This document shows positions 29,319 through 39,628 of a DNA stretch of 64,000 nucleotides, one piece after another. This DNA comes from Tritrichomonas musculus (Eukaryota; Parabasalia; Tritrichomonadida; Tritrichomonadidae), in NCBI GenBank assembly GCA_039105265.1, contig JAPFFF010000021.1, positions 806,001-870,000 of the forward strand, read 5' to 3'. The notes below the pieces were generated by a model. It was not told the origin of the DNA, made no database searches, and was given only the letters and a program-made list of their open reading frames with translations. The position numbers and the translations under genes were made by a program. Numbering within the stretch: position 1 is the first letter of the stretch; every line of letters starts with the position of its first letter.

Positions 29319-31292
29319 ATGGAAAATAAACGCAAGCGGAGAGAAAAAAAGAGAATAATTGGCAACTATGAACTTCTCGAACTTCTCGGAACTGGATCAT
29401 TTTCATCAGTCTGGCTTGCTAAACACAAGATCACAAATTATAATGTTGCAATTAAAATAGTGAATCATCGTACGCTTTTATCAGCTGAATCAAAAATGAG
29501 ATTCAATAAGGAACTTTCTTTACTAAAGCAACTTCATCATCCATTTATAGCTGAACTTTTTGAAATTATAGAAGACAACGATGCTATTTATGTCGTTATG
29601 GAAAACGTTGAAAGAGGGAACTTACTTGATTATATTAATTCACAGGGAACTCTTGACGAACATAAGGCTCGCAGATATTTTTCACAACTGATGTCTGCTC
29701 TTGATTACCTTCATAATAAAAAATTTATTGTACACCGAGATCTAAAGGCAGAAAACATTTTAATAGACAAATATGATAACATCCGACTTATTGACTTTGG
29801 ATTTAGTAGCGAATTTTCGAAGTTTAAACCAGAGCTTACTACAGCATGTGGATCACCAGCATATGCAGCGCCTGAAATGATTCAAGGATATCCTTACACA
29901 AAGTCAGCTGACATCTGGAGTGCTGGGGTTGTTCTTTACGCAATGGTCGCAGGAGTTCTTCCATTTGATGATGAAAACACACAAACGATACTTCAGAAAA
30001 TCGTATATACAGATGTTGTTTATCCACCAACAATGTCTAGATCTTTAATCGATCTATTAAAACGTCTATTAATCAAAAATCCTAGTAAGCGCTTATCAAT
30101 TTCCCAAATTTCACAGCATCCTTGGCTTATACAAGGTGATTATTCTCCTATTATTGATTTTAATTTCAATATTAATTATAACGAGGATTCAAGCAATAAC
30201 GCTAATAGTAATGGCAACAATATAAATGAACATGAAAACAATTCTTTTGCAGCCCAATCAATTAGTTCAAACGCCATTAAAAACTCCAATTTTATAGATA
30301 AGTCTATTATAGAGCATATGAGAGCATCAGGCTTTGACGTTTCTTCTTTGGTGCAATTACTCCTTCTTGATGATTTCAGCAAACCTGTAACAACTGTTTA
30401 TCGTATATTGGTTAAGAACAAAACAACAGAAACTACACATGCTATAATGGAAGCTCTTTCTAAAAAATCTAACTGGAGAGATTCGAACACTTTATCAGTT
30501 TCATTTCCAGTTCAGAATTTTTCAGGCAATTCAAATTTCCAATCATCTACTATTTCTGAATTTAATTCAGCACCTGGCTTTGCTTTTGATTTAAATTCCT
30601 CACCGAATCTTGAATCTGGCTCAAGTTCGACATCAAATTTGGATATACATCAACAACAACCCTCTAATTTCACATTCAATTCAAACTCACCATTCAAATT
30701 TGGATTTAATTCAAATACAACCACAAACTTTGCTTTCAGCTCTCAACTAACTTCAACATCTGATTCCTATTCAAATATTCCGGGAAACATAAACTTATCA
30801 TTACCTTTATCGTCATCAAATAGCACTTCTGCTAATCCTACCAATAACAATAGCATTATTAATAACTCTCAGCAACAAAATCTTGCAAATATTCGACAAA
30901 ATCTAAATATGCCTACCAACCAACCGCCTCAACAAATTTATAATTCTTTTGACATATTCCCTTCTCAACACCCACAGCAACCTCCTCAAGTTCTTCAATT
31001 AATATCTCAAACATCATTTACTCTTCCAAAGAAAACAAGAATGTCACTTCAAACATATTTACCTCCTCCTTCCCTTCAATATCCTAGTTTAAATAATAAT
31101 AATAATAATAATAACAACAATCATAACAATAATAACAACCTTAATAATGATAACCAATTACATATGCAACCGATGCAGGTTCATTTGCAAATACAACCAA
31201 ACCAAGTAAAAGAAACCGATCAGACAAACATTCCAAATTTCCCCAATTCATTTCTCCTTCGTCGAAGAAGGATGTCAAGGCCTCTTCCATGA
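29319..31292 (+). CDS. AMPK/MARK-like serine/threonine kinase with N/Q-rich tail
   Basis: 657 aa from ATG 29319. The kinase domain spans about 17-272 with every key element: glycine loop LGTGSFSSVWLA (23-34), VAIK lysine 46, helix-C glutamate 65, HRDLKAEN (aspartate 141), DFG (aspartate 159), and an activation loop TTACGSPAYAAPE with a threonine expected to be phosphorylated. GYPYTKSADIWSAGVVLYAM and HPWLIQGDY close the domain. This set is typical of the CAMK group, AMPK/MARK/SAD branch. Residues about 328-370 (IIEHMRASGFDVSSLVQLLL) look like the UBA-type autoregulatory segment found in that branch. The last 270 residues are disordered, rich in N, Q, S and F, including a ten-residue Asn run, a frequent feature of AT-rich protist proteins. 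Predicted active; substrate unknown. Confidence 0.93.
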   Translation: MENKRKRREKKRIIGNYELLELLGTGSFSSVWLAKHKITNYNVAIKIVNHRTLLSAESKMRFNKELSLLKQLHHPFIAELFEIIEDNDAIYVVMENVERGNLLDYINSQGTLDEHKARRYFSQLMSALDYLHNKKFIVHRDLKAENILIDKYDNIRLIDFGFSSEFSKFKPELTTACGSPAYAAPEMIQGYPYTKSADIWSAGVVLYAMVAGVLPFDDENTQTILQKIVYTDVVYPPTMSRSLIDLLKRLLIKNPSKRLSISQISQHPWLIQGDYSPIIDFNFNINYNEDSSNNANSNGNNINEHENNSFAAQSISSNAIKNSNFIDKSIIEHMRASGFDVSSLVQLLLLDDFSKPVTTVYRILVKNKTTETTHAIMEALSKKSNWRDSNTLSVSFPVQNFSGNSNFQSSTISEFNSAPGFAFDLNSSPNLESGSSSTSNLDIHQQQPSNFTFNSNSPFKFGFNSNTTTNFAFSSQLTSTSDSYSNIPGNINLSLPLSSSNSTSANPTNNNSIINNSQQQNLANIRQNLNMPTNQPPQQIYNSFDIFPSQHPQQPPQVLQLISQTSFTLPKKTRMSLQTYLPPPSLQYPSLNNNNNNNNNNHNNNNNLNNDNQLHMQPMQVHLQIQPNQVKETDQTNIPNFPNSFLLRRRRMSRPLP

Positions 31293-32209
31293 ATGCTATC
31301 AATTCTTACAATTATTACTAACTAAGTTTAGATTGAAACAAATTCAATTTTTAATCACAAAAAACAACAAGTTTTGCTAATATTAGAATTGACTAAAGTA
31401 TGAAGATGAATGCTTTTTATCATCCGACCAACAACAACAACAACAATAATAATAAGAAATTTTATCCTTTTTGCTTTCCAATATTCAATCTTAATTATTT
31501 TGATGTTCTATTACAAAATATCTTTCAATTCATAGAACGAAGAATCAAAGCAATTTAATGGACTTTGTCCCCCAAAATTACTATGATCCTTCCGAAAAAT
31601 CGTTAACTACTCATTAAATATAAAGTACATAAAGTATTTTTCATCATCTATATTTATTTACATTTTATAAAACACACACACATATAATGCGAATACAATT
31701 GATTGCGTTTGCTTTATAACAAAACATTATCAAAAAAATCATTATTTTAGACAAAATAAGTTGAGTTATGAATTTTATTTAATTATAGTGCGATTTTTTT
31801 TATCAAAATAATAGAGAGAATTTTTTTTTGATAGATTCAAATATGCATTTTTTTTACTATTGTGTCTATTGAAAATGAGGATATCAGATAAAATACATTG
31901 TTTTCAAAACTTATTGATTATTTAATTTCATGTGTATCAACCATCGTTGAGGTCGAATCTTTGATGCAATTATGCTCCATATTTCTAATTGGTGCATGCA
32001 TGAAATTTCTAAAATATGTTTGGCATTTCAATAATATTTAACTGAGAACATTTAACTATAATATATATTAGATGAAGGGGAAAAATAGAATCAGAACAGG
32101 AATACGAATAACTATTAGAGTTATAATATATATTGAATATCCAAATTCGGAAAAATATTTGTATATATATATTGAACATCCAAGTTTGGATGAATAAGCT
32201 AAAAAAAAA
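31293..32209. other. AT-rich spacer, no gene seen
   Basis: Holds short simple repeats (CAACAACAA/AATAATAA near 31430, ACACACACA near 31671) and no supportable gene. Confidence 0.5.
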
Positions 32210-32731
32210 CTAATAGGCTTCATTTCCATCCAATTGCTCACCTGTAATAACAAATTCGTCCATTTCTCTTTTTTTCACATTATATACAGATGAAAGTTTA
32301 TCGGGTTTTAAATATCTGACTGCCGAAGATGCTCTTTTGGGGAATTCGTTATATTTGAATTTTGTAGGACTAGTTGTAGTAAATATTGAAAAATCATCAA
32401 AATCATTATTTCCTTCTACTTTTGGTTTTGGATGAGGAACACGAGGTATCATATTATCAGGAAGAGGTCGATTTCTTTTGACATTATGAATTGCATTAAA
32501 CGATAATTGAGCGGTTCTTTTGAATTCATCATTCACTTGCGCGTGATCTTGCGACGCTTTATTGCAAGCCTCAGTCAAAATATGCGATTCATCTCGAATA
32601 TCATGAAGGAAAATACTCCATTTGTCAGTTCCTATCTTTGATTGCCCCATAGTTGGATCATTGATGAGAAGAGGAACAGAAACATAGAATGGAGTTTTGA
32701 TGTATTTTCTTCTTGGAGCTTTCTTTTTCAT
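32210..32731 (-). CDS. Unrecognised 173-aa protein
   Basis: ATG at 32731 (MKKKAPRRKYIKTPFYVSVP), TAA at the other end; a clean frame in otherwise AT-rich DNA. The first ten residues are strongly basic. Residues about 40-85 (KWSIFLHDIRDESHILTEAC, ASQDHAQVNDEFKRTAQLSF) look helical. The rest is extended, with proline-rich (IPRVPHPKPKVEG) and Ser/Thr-rich parts and a tail EMDEFVITGEQLDGNEAY. No signal peptide, membrane segment or known domain is seen. Small basic-start proteins of this kind are common among axonemal and chromatin proteins, but nothing here decides between them. It ends convergently with the kinase gene upstream. Confidence 0.7.
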   Translation of the reverse strand: MKKKAPRRKYIKTPFYVSVPLLINDPTMGQSKIGTDKWSIFLHDIRDESHILTEACNKASQDHAQVNDEFKRTAQLSFNAIHNVKRNRPLPDNMIPRVPHPKPKVEGNNDFDDFSIFTTTSPTKFKYNEFPKRASSAVRYLKPDKLSSVYNVKKREMDEFVITGEQLDGNEAY

Positions 32732-33482
32732 TCTAAAATAAATTCGTTTTTTTTATCTCTCAAAATTTTGAATTCAAAAATTTTTCAAGGAATGTTACAT
32801 TATTTCATGCTATCAATTATTAATCAAGTTCATTAATATAATAAATTTGAACAGGGATGCTTATCATTCTTATCTAGTGACAACCAAGGACCTTTTTTCC
32901 CGGATAGACATTACCAATTAACTTGTCGATAATAGGAAATAATGGATAATTTTTTAAGTATTGGTAAAAAATACACAACTTCCAATATTTTCTCATCTAC
33001 ATAGTTCATAAATATTATCAACAAAGCTCTGTTATTTATAATTGCCAACGGTTTTTTTTTTGTAGAAAAAAGTTGTATTAAATCATTGTAATAAAAAAAT
33101 TATATTTTTATCTTTTGTTATTCAGCATAATTTTTATCAAACATAATTACATAATTTCAGAAACTTATTCTAGGATATAAAAAATTGAAAATTACATTTC
33201 TAAAATAAAATACCAAGATGATATTAATCTTTTTTATACTTCTCAATTTTATTCTTCTCTTTAATTCAAAAATAATGCTTAACACTTTTTGAGAAGAAAT
33301 AATTTCAATCTAATTTCAAATGAAATTAATTGCAAAAACATATATATTTCCCAATTAATATTTCCCAATCATAATATTTTCTTTCAAATTTGAATTTCCA
33401 TTTTTGAATTATTCAATAGATAATTCAATTTCATATAATTAATTCAATTAAAGATTGGCCGATTTGTTTATTAGATTGTTTT
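32732..33482. other. AT-rich spacer between divergent genes
   Basis: No gene recognised. A CACTTTTTGAGAAG word at 33281-33294 resembles the hairpin arm at 9880; it may be chance. Confidence 0.45.
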
Positions 33483-35750
33483 ATGCTTACTTTTAAAACT
33501 AACTCAAACGTATTTCTTCAGGTTCCTTCATATATAGCACCACTTTTTAGACAGAAAACCATTTTTCATTTAGGAATTGATTTTTTACATTTTTATCAGA
33601 TATATTTATCACGAAGTACAAATATTTATTTATCAATAGAAACAATTATAAATGCGCTTAGATCATACAATATAGAACCTTTTTTTGTTTTTTCAGGTAT
33701 TACATACCAAGAAATTGATTGCATTCACTTAAATCTTCAGAATTCTGTCAAAGATTTTTTAAATAAAATAAACGTTTCCAGTACTTATTCACCTTCTACT
33801 GCGAATGCACAACTTTCGAAGCTTTATCAATTAAAATGTATAAACGCAATTCTTTGCTCACCTACAATAGTTTTGAGAGATATTTCTCGATGGGTACATT
33901 TTATTGACTTTAAAGCTAGAAAAATAATTATGCTACGAGGGAATTTGAAATTGATGAAAGACATTTTATCAACGCGATCTATCTGTGAAGTTACAGCACC
34001 TTCATTCTCTTTTGAAAAAGTATGCTGGGATATAAAGCCTCCTCTTTCTGAGTTAAAACTAACCAAGGTTCCTGATATTGTAATTGGCTTAATTAGCATT
34101 GGAGCTATTCAATCACCATCAATGGCTACATATCCACAAAATTCTTCAAAGCGTTCACTTTTTCAATTACCACGAAATTGTCTAAATTATTTAAATATCT
34201 TATGTGGTATCTATTTCTCTCTATTTATACATTTAACAAAACTTCCATATACCCGATTTTTATCAGCACAAGATGCTCCCCCATATGATGAATTTCTACC
34301 ACTTCTTCTCTCACAAAAAAGGATATCTGAACCTTGTGAATTAAACGATTCACTTTTTTCACAGATATTAGCACAGCAAAACATATCATCTACTCGTTTT
34401 ACGACGCTTTTGGACTGTTTAAAATCTGTTTCAGCTCCTCAAAAAATATCATCACAAAAACAAATTACCCCTGAATATGTCATCAGTGAAGGTGTTAGAC
34501 GATTTTTAACGGCTCATGAATATATTGCTCCCGGAGGCGAGTTAAGTCCTTGGGGACGTGCCATTCTTGTTGCAAACAATGGATTAGACATTACAACGAT
34601 CATGTTTATCGAGTTAATTCGAGCAGATGTAATGGATTCTGATTTCAATTCTAATTTTGGCGGAATTGGAGTTATTGACATAATTGAGAGGATTTTTTCT
34701 CTTTTCCCAACAATTACTCAATTACCTCAAGAAATGATAAACAGAGAAAAAGTGGAATCACAAAAATTTAAAAATACAGAAAATAATGGAAATAATGTTA
34801 ATGATTTATCAATTAATAAGAACTCATTTTATTTGTCTCCTCATAATTTCCCATCAACTTCAGAAATACCCAAAATAGCTCAACCACCACCACCACAACT
34901 TCCTCCCTCACCTTTATTTGACATGGATAAAAATCAAAATAATAACCAAATGAACAGTAACTCAATGAATAGTCAGTTAATAACTGCTAATAAAGTAATT
35001 TCACTTCATCAAACAAATCAAAGCCAAAGTGAAAATTTTTACAACAATTATGATAACAATACTAACTATAGTAATAATAATAGAAACAGCGGTAATGGCA
35101 CCAATAATAGTACTAGTAATGATTATGGTAATAATTCTAATAATAATAATTCTAATAATAATAATTCTAATAATAATAATTCTAATAATAATAATTCTAA
35201 TAATAATAATTCTAATAATAATAATAATTTCGATATTAATAATCCGAATGAAATGAAAAATTCAAGAAAATCTGATGCTACAGAAAATGTTCAAAATAAT
35301 TCTGACTGCCATAATAATAGCAATTTTTACACACAAACATTTCATGTAATTTCTCACATGCTTTTTTTATTGTTCAGAATTATAATATGCGATACATATA
35401 TTAGCATATCTAAAAAGCCTGACTTAGCTGAACTTAAAAATATATTAAGCAAGATTCCTTTCCAAGAGTTTCCAGAGCATTCAACAGGAATCCTTATGCG
35501 ATTCTTACTAGAATCATCCGATGAAAAGCGAAAGGCTTTTGTGAAGTCTGTTCCAAGAGAACAATTGAAAAAAGATGTTTATAATGCTTTCAATTGGTGG
35601 AAAAGCTTGAATAAAGCAACAGTGGAACTGAAACAAAGATCACTAATGCCAAACTCACGTGTTAGTAATTTGAAGAATTTTTTAGTTATGTTTGAATGTG
35701 CGAATCATTTTGTTGAAAAAACCATTGTAGATGTTTTTAAATTTTTATAA
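33483..35750 (+). CDS. Mkt1-like post-transcriptional regulator (XPG/PIN-like fold)
   Basis: 755 aa from ATG 33483. The N-terminal 200 residues resemble the nuclease-like XPG/PIN region of Mkt1: FHLGIDFLHFYQIY, then IETIINALRSYNIEPFFVF (the 'LRxxxIxPxFVF' pattern of XPG-N) and a Q-L-YQLKCINAILCSPTIVLRD segment. The usual acidic catalytic cluster looks depleted, as expected for Mkt1. Residues about 325-415 (EGVRRFLTAHEYIAPGGELS, PWGRAILVANNG) match the Mkt1 N-terminal domain pattern. The C-terminal 135 residues (FHVISHMLFLLFRIIICDTY to DVYNAFNWWKSL) are helical like the Mkt1 C-terminal domain. A ~180-aa Asn-rich insert with an NSNNN array separates the halves. Mkt1 acts with Pbp1 on mRNA translation and stability in yeast and trypanosomes. 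Call based on pattern only. Confidence 0.6.
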   Translation: MLTFKTNSNVFLQVPSYIAPLFRQKTIFHLGIDFLHFYQIYLSRSTNIYLSIETIINALRSYNIEPFFVFSGITYQEIDCIHLNLQNSVKDFLNKINVSSTYSPSTANAQLSKLYQLKCINAILCSPTIVLRDISRWVHFIDFKARKIIMLRGNLKLMKDILSTRSICEVTAPSFSFEKVCWDIKPPLSELKLTKVPDIVIGLISIGAIQSPSMATYPQNSSKRSLFQLPRNCLNYLNILCGIYFSLFIHLTKLPYTRFLSAQDAPPYDEFLPLLLSQKRISEPCELNDSLFSQILAQQNISSTRFTTLLDCLKSVSAPQKISSQKQITPEYVISEGVRRFLTAHEYIAPGGELSPWGRAILVANNGLDITTIMFIELIRADVMDSDFNSNFGGIGVIDIIERIFSLFPTITQLPQEMINREKVESQKFKNTENNGNNVNDLSINKNSFYLSPHNFPSTSEIPKIAQPPPPQLPPSPLFDMDKNQNNNQMNSNSMNSQLITANKVISLHQTNQSQSENFYNNYDNNTNYSNNNRNSGNGTNNSTSNDYGNNSNNNNSNNNNSNNNNSNNNNSNNNNSNNNNNFDINNPNEMKNSRKSDATENVQNNSDCHNNSNFYTQTFHVISHMLFLLFRIIICDTYISISKKPDLAELKNILSKIPFQEFPEHSTGILMRFLLESSDEKRKAFVKSVPREQLKKDVYNAFNWWKSLNKATVELKQRSLMPNSRVSNLKNFLVMFECANHFVEKTIVDVFKFL
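35133..35222 (+). repeat. 15-bp tandem repeat encoding NSNNN
   Basis: Six perfect copies of AATTCTAATAATAAT inside the Asn-rich insert of the Mkt1-like gene. DNA-level identity of all copies shows recent slippage expansion; the length probably varies between strains. Confidence 0.9.
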
Positions 35751-36243
35751 ATATGTTAATTATCGATAATTATCATTTATTCATTTAAATTTAAGATTAT
35801 TTAATCATATTGAAAGCAATAATAAAACCTTATGAATTATCTTCTTCAACACCAATGACAACGAGAAAATATTCTCTGAAAATTACAAATAAACAAAAAC
35901 TTAATTTCCATTATATTATTATTATTATTATACTTATATATATATAGAAACAATAATATAAATTTTATTATGTAATGCTGAAATACTGATAAGGCATTGG
36001 ATTATTAATAATAACTCGGATTAATAAAATTCTATAAATAATTGAAAAATCACTTTCATAAAAAAAAAAAGCAACAATTTTTCTTATCGATTAATCGGCA
36101 AACTTACTCTTGCCATCTCATCGCACAATTGCTAAATAATAATATGAATTATGGTGTAAAATGCAAAAAAATAAATAAAAAATCAGTTATTTCAGAACAA
36201 ATAAAATTTTAAATTAAAAACGATCGTTCAACTTCACTCAAAA
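35751..36243. other. Spacer; initiator-like TCACT before GSK3 gene
   Basis: AT-rich with an ATT microsatellite near 35915 and no gene. TTCACT at 36233-36238, a few bases upstream of the ATG at 36244, fits the trichomonad initiator consensus TCA(C/T)(A/T), which in these organisms lies within about 20 bases of the start codon. Other genes here do not show it as clearly, so this is only suggestive. Confidence 0.35.
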
Positions 36244-37836
36244 ATGTCTCAGCCTAATGCTGATCCAAACAATACTCAGCAAAGGCCACAACCAACAATT
36301 GTTATAAGTATGCAGTCATCTGCTAACAAAAAAGACAAAGATGAACCAAACAATACCATCAAGCCTGCACCAAAATCAAATCCTATTAGTTCTAATCGCA
36401 ATCGTTCTCTTCCAAACTCACATTCTTCTTTATCGTTAAAATCATATTCAAGTCCCAGAAGCGGGACAAAAAAGAAAACTGAGCGATTTTTTTATCGACC
36501 GATTAAAGTTATTGGAAAAGGAGCATTTGGCGTTGTTTACTGCTCGAAAGGCAGAGATGGCGAACTAGTAGCTGTAAAGAAAGTTAGATTAAATCCACAT
36601 TATAAAAATCGTGAGCTTGATATTTTAAGAGAATTAGATCATCCAAATTGCATTAAGCTTCTCGATGAATTCAAAACAAATGAGTCGTTTACATCATCTT
36701 CTATTTTGGCTGTATCCCGAAAAAAAACTGGTAAAGATGACGATTCTTCAAGTCAAAAAAACGATTTAAGTATTGTAATGGATTATTTACCATTAACGCT
36801 TCATCAATTTTCATTAAAATACCAGAAATCGCAAAAACAATCTCCTTTAATATTTACCAAGTTATTTTCTTATCAGCTATTTACTGGATTACATTATATT
36901 CACGAAAAACTTAAAATAACTCATAGAGATATTAAACCAGAAAATATTATTGTTGATATTGAAACAGGGCTTTTGAAAATTTGCGACTTTGGGTCTGCAA
37001 AGGAACTTGTTCCAGGAGAAAAAAGCGTTTCATACATTGCATCTAGATATTATCGTGCACCAGAACTAATCATGGGCTGCGAATTCTATACAACAGCAAT
37101 TGATATTTGGGCAGCTGGCTGCGTTATTGCTGAAATTCTTACTTGCGGTATTCCATTTTTTGCTGCACACGAAAGTTCAAAGCAGATTGAAGAAATAGCT
37201 GCAATAATCGGCCCACCTCGTGGTAAGGATCTTCAATCATTTCCACATCCACCAGTAAACTTTAAAGTTGAACAATCATCTTCAAGTCCAAGGTCTCCTC
37301 AATCATTAAGCAAAAAACATAACAGATCATCAATCACATTAGACACAAATCCAGATATGAAATTAAAATTAGCATCTCCAAGTACATCAGTTTCAGTTAA
37401 ACCAACATCAACAAGAATTTCCAGACAAAGGCCGCCTCTAACAATAAGTGAAACAACAAAATCAACGCAAAAAGCTCAAGAATATCCAAATGTTCATATT
37501 AGTCATCATAAAAATGCAGCTGCGCACGAATCTCCATCAATGTTTCTTAGTTCTACTCCTCATTCAATGAAGAGAAAATCAGAAAAAGTTCTAGTTCAAA
37601 GAACTACAATTGAAAAGGCTCTTCCATCGAATACTCCTCCAGACTTGCTTGACCTATTAAAAGAGATATTCGTTTACAATCCTCTAAAGAGGCCAACTGC
37701 GGCTCAATGCATGGGACATCCTTTTTTTGCGGACTTATTCGATGAAAATGCTCATCTCCCTAATGGAAACAGACTACCACCTCTTGAAAAACCACCTCCT
37801 GCTCCTTCTCCTCTTGTATCCCAATCCCGAAAATAA
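36244..37836 (+). CDS. GSK3/shaggy-type protein kinase with C-lobe insert
   Basis: 530 aa from ATG 36244. After an 80-residue disordered leader come the glycine loop IGKGAFGVVYCSK, VAVKK, and the GSK3 signature YKNRELDILRELDHPNC. A short loop insert around residues 150-175 (Ser/Lys/Asp) follows, then HRDIKPEN, CDFGSAKEL, and the GSK3-specific activation loop SYIASRYYRAPELIMG. This loop has the tyrosine that GSK3 autophosphorylates and the arginine pocket for primed substrates. C-lobe: AIDIWAAGCVIAEIL. About 110 disordered residues (345-455) interrupt the C-lobe between HPPVNF and TTIEKALP, then FVYNPLKRPTAAQCMGHPFF and the typical end LPNGNRLPPLEKP. All catalytic residues are present. GSK3 controls signalling and cytoskeleton in eukaryotes; the insert is lineage-specific. 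Confidence 0.95.
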   Translation: MSQPNADPNNTQQRPQPTIVISMQSSANKKDKDEPNNTIKPAPKSNPISSNRNRSLPNSHSSLSLKSYSSPRSGTKKKTERFFYRPIKVIGKGAFGVVYCSKGRDGELVAVKKVRLNPHYKNRELDILRELDHPNCIKLLDEFKTNESFTSSSILAVSRKKTGKDDDSSSQKNDLSIVMDYLPLTLHQFSLKYQKSQKQSPLIFTKLFSYQLFTGLHYIHEKLKITHRDIKPENIIVDIETGLLKICDFGSAKELVPGEKSVSYIASRYYRAPELIMGCEFYTTAIDIWAAGCVIAEILTCGIPFFAAHESSKQIEEIAAIIGPPRGKDLQSFPHPPVNFKVEQSSSSPRSPQSLSKKHNRSSITLDTNPDMKLKLASPSTSVSVKPTSTRISRQRPPLTISETTKSTQKAQEYPNVHISHHKNAAAHESPSMFLSSTPHSMKRKSEKVLVQRTTIEKALPSNTPPDLLDLLKEIFVYNPLKRPTAAQCMGHPFFADLFDENAHLPNGNRLPPLEKPPPAPSPLVSQSRK

Positions 37837-37848
37837 TTATGTGAATGG

Positions 37849-37882
<34 letters not shown>
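37849..37882 (+). repeat. Homopolymer A34 just after the GSK3 stop codon
   Basis: An unbroken A run (about 34) starts 12 bases after the TAA of the kinase gene. It could be a genomic A-tract in the 3' UTR or a misassembled tract. A retroposed origin is unlikely since the gene has promoter-like DNA and no duplication around it. Confidence 0.85.
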
Positions 37883-37884
<2 letters not shown>

Positions 37885-37990
37885 AATCGCATTTGATTGC
37901 GAATTTTTATTATGTTTGTTTACTTTTTTCTCTTCTTCAATTTTTAATGTTTGATTAAATTTTTATGTTTCAAAATAATTCTTAATTTAT

Positions 37991-39511
37991 TTATTCAAGC
38001 TCGTTTAATTTTGACCATATGAATAACATTTTTGATCTTAAATCTTCGTTTGTACTTTCTTGAGAACCTAGATAAAGAGTAGACATGAAATCATCAGATG
38101 CACGTAAACTTTTAAGCAATTCAAATTGCTGATGCTCTATCTCATAAAATCTAAGAGCGTACAATATAATTTCTAAAATATTGTAAATTGATTTTTCATC
38201 TTGACAATCAATAAAATCAGCAAAAGAAACAGAAAAATCAATTGCAAACAATTCTTTTCTGAAAAAATTGGAATAATTTAACATGTACAAGAAGCATTTT
38301 AATATTTTCCCTCTGCTTTTCTGATCGCAAATACGATAAACTGATAGGATCGATTGGAGTAATTCCCTTGAGCTTTTAAAAACTTGACATATTTTTTTCT
38401 GCTGCAATAAAACATTAATGAATCCAATTACTGAACGAGTATGATCATTATCAAATCCTTTAAGTTTTGAGAATAGAACTCGATAAGAAAATAGAGACAA
38501 AATTTCTTCTCTTCTATTAAGAAGGTTAGTATCAAATTTTGATTCATCAACGAAAATTATGACGACTTTTGTTATTATCTTCATATAAAGAGGAAAAATT
38601 GGAGACAAAGTGCCTTTATTTTCGACATAAATTTCATAAAGATTATTTAGAATTTTGCAATTAAGAATATAAATAATTAGATCATCGTTAGAATTCTTGC
38701 TTATTTTAAGCATAATATACAATGTGGACACAGCAATAGAAAATGAATCACCATTTAGACATCCATCTTTAAGCAAAAACTGTATAAAGAATCGATATAA
38801 AACAACATGCGCATCGACCTTATTAATTATCCGATACAATAATTCAATGATTATATGCGGTAATTCTAATTTATAATTAAACAGAAATTCTGTATAAGAG
38901 CAAATAACAGGGATAATTTTGTCCATTTTAAAGCTATCAAGATTTATGTACGGAAATAGATTATATAATATAATGAATACATGCCGATTATTGTCTTGAA
39001 TAGTTTCTGAACTTAGTATTATTTCAAATGAACTGATAAAATCAAACAGAAACACATTTGATAAATAATTGCAAAACAAATTATTACAAGAAGAAAATTT
39101 TGATATAAAGAAAACTATGCTATTGATTAGTTTAAATTGTTGATAATAAAATAATTTTTTGAGTGAACTCGAAATAATTGGGATAATATGAGTAGCTTCA
39201 AATATATTAATAAATTCAATAACCTCTACATTATTCCGTCTTAGTAGAATACGGTTATTTCTAAAAAAATAGCCAAGATGATTGATGCTTTCACTAGCAG
39301 AATCATAAATACTACTTTGAATACATCTCACAAAGTTGATGCATTTTTCTCTTGCGAATTCATAACATTTTTCAATGTCTAAATAAAAAGGGACTGAATC
39401 ACTTAAAACATGAGTTTTGGTATGTGGGGTGAATGAAAGATCTAAAGAAATAGAATTTAAATCATGATCAAAACTTTGATAATCATTTTGCTCCTCTTTA
39501 TAACTTGCCAT
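37991..39511 (-). CDS. Armadillo/HEAT-like hypothetical protein (506 aa)
   Basis: ATG at 39511 (MASYKEEQNDYQSFDHDLNS), TAA at 37991. After about 60 disordered residues the chain is all helical with regularly spaced leucine/isoleucine-rich helices in pairs (IIPIISSSLKKLFYYQQFKL, VFIILYNLFPYINLDSFK, SVIGFINVLLQQKKICQVFK, LKCFLYMLNYSNFFRKELFA). This alpha-solenoid pattern is typical of the many trichomonad armadillo-like hypothetical proteins. Such solenoids are protein-binding scaffolds; no partner is indicated. It is convergent with the GSK3 gene and divergent from the membrane protein at 39629, which starts only 117 bases away, so both promoters fit in that gap. The family call is structural; no sequence family is recognised. 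Confidence 0.75.
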   Translation of the reverse strand: MASYKEEQNDYQSFDHDLNSISLDLSFTPHTKTHVLSDSVPFYLDIEKCYEFAREKCINFVRCIQSSIYDSASESINHLGYFFRNNRILLRRNNVEVIEFINIFEATHIIPIISSSLKKLFYYQQFKLINSIVFFISKFSSCNNLFCNYLSNVFLFDFISSFEIILSSETIQDNNRHVFIILYNLFPYINLDSFKMDKIIPVICSYTEFLFNYKLELPHIIIELLYRIINKVDAHVVLYRFFIQFLLKDGCLNGDSFSIAVSTLYIMLKISKNSNDDLIIYILNCKILNNLYEIYVENKGTLSPIFPLYMKIITKVVIIFVDESKFDTNLLNRREEILSLFSYRVLFSKLKGFDNDHTRSVIGFINVLLQQKKICQVFKSSRELLQSILSVYRICDQKSRGKILKCFLYMLNYSNFFRKELFAIDFSVSFADFIDCQDEKSIYNILEIILYALRFYEIEHQQFELLKSLRASDDFMSTLYLGSQESTNEDLRSKMLFIWSKLNELE

Positions 39512-39628
39512 TTTGATTTTTCAAGTTTGATGCGATTTTTCATTAAAAGTGAATTCCCTTTTAATTCAAAAATATAGAATTAAATTTATTGAGTAAAGGC
39601 TAAATATGAACCTAAACGATCAAATATT

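Noticed and set aside
35029-35256. Ile/Met-rich ORF over the Asn repeat
   Set aside because: Shifted-frame shadow of the AAT-rich insert in the Mkt1-like gene.
37849-37882. Poly-A tract as evidence that the GSK3 gene is a processed retrocopy
   Set aside because: All trichomonad genes are largely intron-free, no flanking duplication is seen, and an initiator-like motif precedes the gene.
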